A stretch of DNA of 6,958 nt, taken from the NCBI GenBank assembly GCA_958435885.1, contig CAUBHZ010000097.1:1-6958 (forward strand). Reading direction: 5' to 3'. The stretch comes from an uncultured Intestinimonas sp. (lineage in GTDB: Bacteria; Bacillota_A; Clostridia; Oscillospirales; Oscillospiraceae). The translations under genes were made by a program, and so were the position numbers. Under the pieces are notes generated by a model. It made no database searches and was not told the DNA's origin. It was given only the letters and a program-made list of their open reading frames with translations. This document shows positions 5,946 to 6,958 of the stretch, in pieces; within the stretch, counting starts at the first letter, position 1; each line of letters begins with the position of its first letter.

Positions 5946-5984
5946 AGGGTATGCCGCGCCGCTGCCGCCGGTGCGGCATACCCT
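5946..5984. repeat. 12-bp perfect inverted repeat in the divergent promoter region
   Basis: AGGGTATGCCGC (5946-5957) is repeated inverted as GCGGCATACCCT (5973-5984), separated by 15 GC-rich bases. The right arm touches the -35 box of the rightward promoter, and the left arm lies about 30 bases before the leftward ATPase start. No U-run follows on either strand, so a terminator is unlikely. It could be an operator for a dimeric regulator of one or both genes, or a leader hairpin of the ATPase message. Confidence 0.7.
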
Positions 5985-6012
5985 TGCCATTTGGCCGGTT
6001 CTCGGGTAAAAT
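5984..6012 (+). promoter_or_regulatory. Promoter for the MBOAT gene
   Basis: TTGCCA (5984-5989), a 17-base spacer and TAAAAT (6007-6012), each one mismatch from consensus. Transcription should start near 6019, giving a leader of about 60 bases that contains a GCCGGC-CCC-GCCGGC hairpin (6030-6044) and a pyrimidine-rich stretch before the gene. The inverted repeat at 5946-5984 abuts the -35 box. I see no equally good promoter for the leftward ATPase gene in this 165-base gap. Confidence 0.65.
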
Positions 6013-6080
6013 AGAGGCGATCATTTGCCGCCGGCCCCGCCGGCCCTACCCCACCCGCCGAAAGAAGGTGCCCTTCCTCC

Positions 6081-6958
6081 ATGAGCTTCCTCTCCCCCGG
6101 TTTCTTTCTCTTCTTCCCCGTGGTCACCCTGGTCTGGTTCCTCCTGCCCGGGACGGCCCGGCGGCTCTGGCTGCTGCTCGCCAGCTGGTGGTTCCTCCTG
6201 TGCGGCGGACCGGAGCACCTGCTCTCCCTGCTGGCCGCCACCGTGGTCACCTACCTGGGCGCCCGGCTCCTGGACCGGTGCAGGGGGAGAGCGCGGAAGG
6301 CCGTTCTGGCCGTCCTCCTGGTGCTCCTCTTCGGGACCCTGTTTCTCCTCAAATACCTGGCCTTCTCCCTGAGTCTGCTGGAGCGGCTTCTAGCCGCCGC
6401 CGGGCTGGCCTTCTCCGCCCCCGCCCTGGACCTGATCCTCCCCGCCGGTCTCTCCTTCTACCTCTTCATGGCCACCGGCTACCTCATCGACGTCTACCGC
6501 CGGGACCGTCCCGCGGAGCGCTCCTTCCTGGATCTGGCCCTCTTTCTCTCCTGCTTTCCCTACCTGCTCTCCGGTCCCATCGGCCGGGCCGGCGGCCTGC
6601 TGCCCCAGTTCCGCAAGCCCGCCCCCTTCCGCTGGGAGAGTTTCCGGCGGGGTCTGCTGCGCTTTCTGTGGGGCGCCTTCAAGAAGCTGGTCATCGCCGA
6701 CCGGCTGGGCCTCATGGTCTCCACGGTCTATGCCGCCCCGGACAGCTTCGGACGGCTCCAGGTGGCCGCCGCCGCCGTTGCCTTCTCCATCCAGATCTAC
6801 TGCGACTTCTCCGCCTACTCCGACATGGCCCTGGGCTGTGCCGAGGTCATGGGCTTCCACCTGATGGAGAACTTCCGCACCCCCTACTTCTCCCGCTCCA
6901 TCGGGGAGTTCTGGCGGCGCTGGCACATCTCCCTGTCCTCCTGGTTCCGGGACTACCT
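6081..6958 (+). CDS. MBOAT-family (AlgI/PatA-like) membrane O-acyltransferase, 3' end beyond window
   Basis: The frame is open from the ATG at 6081 to the edge (292 codons). The first residues MSFLSPGFFLFFPVVTLVW and the helix RRLWLLLASWWFLL are typical of AlgI-type transferases. At least six to eight hydrophobic segments are visible (about 7-23, 29-42, 46-64, 72-91, 120-138, 150-164, 193-215, 227-245). The family core is present: CDFSAYSDMALG (241-252), ENFRTPYFSRSIGEFWRRWHIS in pieces (263-284), with the expected catalytic histidine at H282. Such proteins move acyl, often acetyl, groups across the membrane onto cell-surface polysaccharide, usually with an AlgJ/AlgX- or DHHW-type partner encoded next; that partner would lie to the right. 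The ribosome site is a weak AAGAAGG about ten bases upstream. It is transcribed away from the lysine genes and is probably unrelated to them. Confidence 0.9.
   Translation, partial: MSFLSPGFFLFFPVVTLVWFLLPGTARRLWLLLASWWFLLCGGPEHLLSLLAATVVTYLGARLLDRCRGRARKAVLAVLLVLLFGTLFLLKYLAFSLSLLERLLAAAGLAFSAPALDLILPAGLSFYLFMATGYLIDVYRRDRPAERSFLDLALFLSCFPYLLSGPIGRAGGLLPQFRKPAPFRWESFRRGLLRFLWGAFKKLVIADRLGLMVSTVYAAPDSFGRLQVAAAAVAFSIQIYCDFSAYSDMALGCAEVMGFHLMENFRTPYFSRSIGEFWRRWHISLSSWFRDY

Noticed and set aside
5916..5990. Upstream extension of the PRK06851-like ATPase by 25 codons
   Set aside because: It runs through the inverted repeat and lacks a ribosome site, while the ATG at 5915 has GGGAGGT at ideal distance.
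5916..6080. Promoter for the leftward ATPase gene
   Set aside because: Candidate -10 elements such as TATTTT lack a matching -35 at proper spacing, so none is annotated.

Overview
The window looks like high-GC Firmicutes DNA, most likely a gut Clostridia/Oscillospiraceae-type butyrate producer (Flavonifractor, Lawsonibacter or Intestinimonas-like). This is inferred from strong GGAGG ribosome sites, TTGACA/TATAAT promoters, GC-rich codon use and an anaerobic lysine-fermentation gene set. No species can be assigned from the sequence alone.

Layout: six genes read leftward (minus strand) and one reads rightward. From upstream to downstream on the minus strand they are: a PRK06851-like P-loop ATPase (4779-5915); its own promoter and then kamB (3629-4630) and kamC (2135-3565), the presumed reactivase of lysine 5,6-aminomutase; a near-consensus promoter whose -35 box overlaps the kamC stop; a lysine (L-box) riboswitch with two tandem intrinsic terminators (about 1803-2104); kal (1364-1759); kce (462-1280); a 337-base gap holding a very unusual G-rich repeat; and the start of kdd (1-124, cut by the window edge). 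On the plus strand a divergent promoter drives an MBOAT/AlgI-type O-acyltransferase (6081 to beyond the edge).

How the genes work together: in the 3-keto-5-aminohexanoate pathway lysine is converted by KamA and KamDE to 3,5-diaminohexanoate, oxidised by Kdd, cleaved with acetyl-CoA by Kce to acetoacetate and 3-aminobutyryl-CoA, and deaminated by Kal to crotonyl-CoA, which feeds butyrate formation. KamB/KamC are thought to service the B12-dependent KamDE. kamA, kamD and kamE are not in view and probably lie beyond the left edge.

The most interesting part is the control region between kamC and kal. The 3' strand of riboswitch helix P1 is also the 5' arm of a very long terminator hairpin, so lysine binding should prevent termination. 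A 9-bp alternative pairing released in that state would also break the second terminator. This predicts a lysine-ON switch with two coupled terminators, which suits a catabolic operon and is the reverse of the usual lysine-OFF biosynthetic L-box. A second unusual element is a 166-base tract between kce and kdd whose RNA contains a single G.
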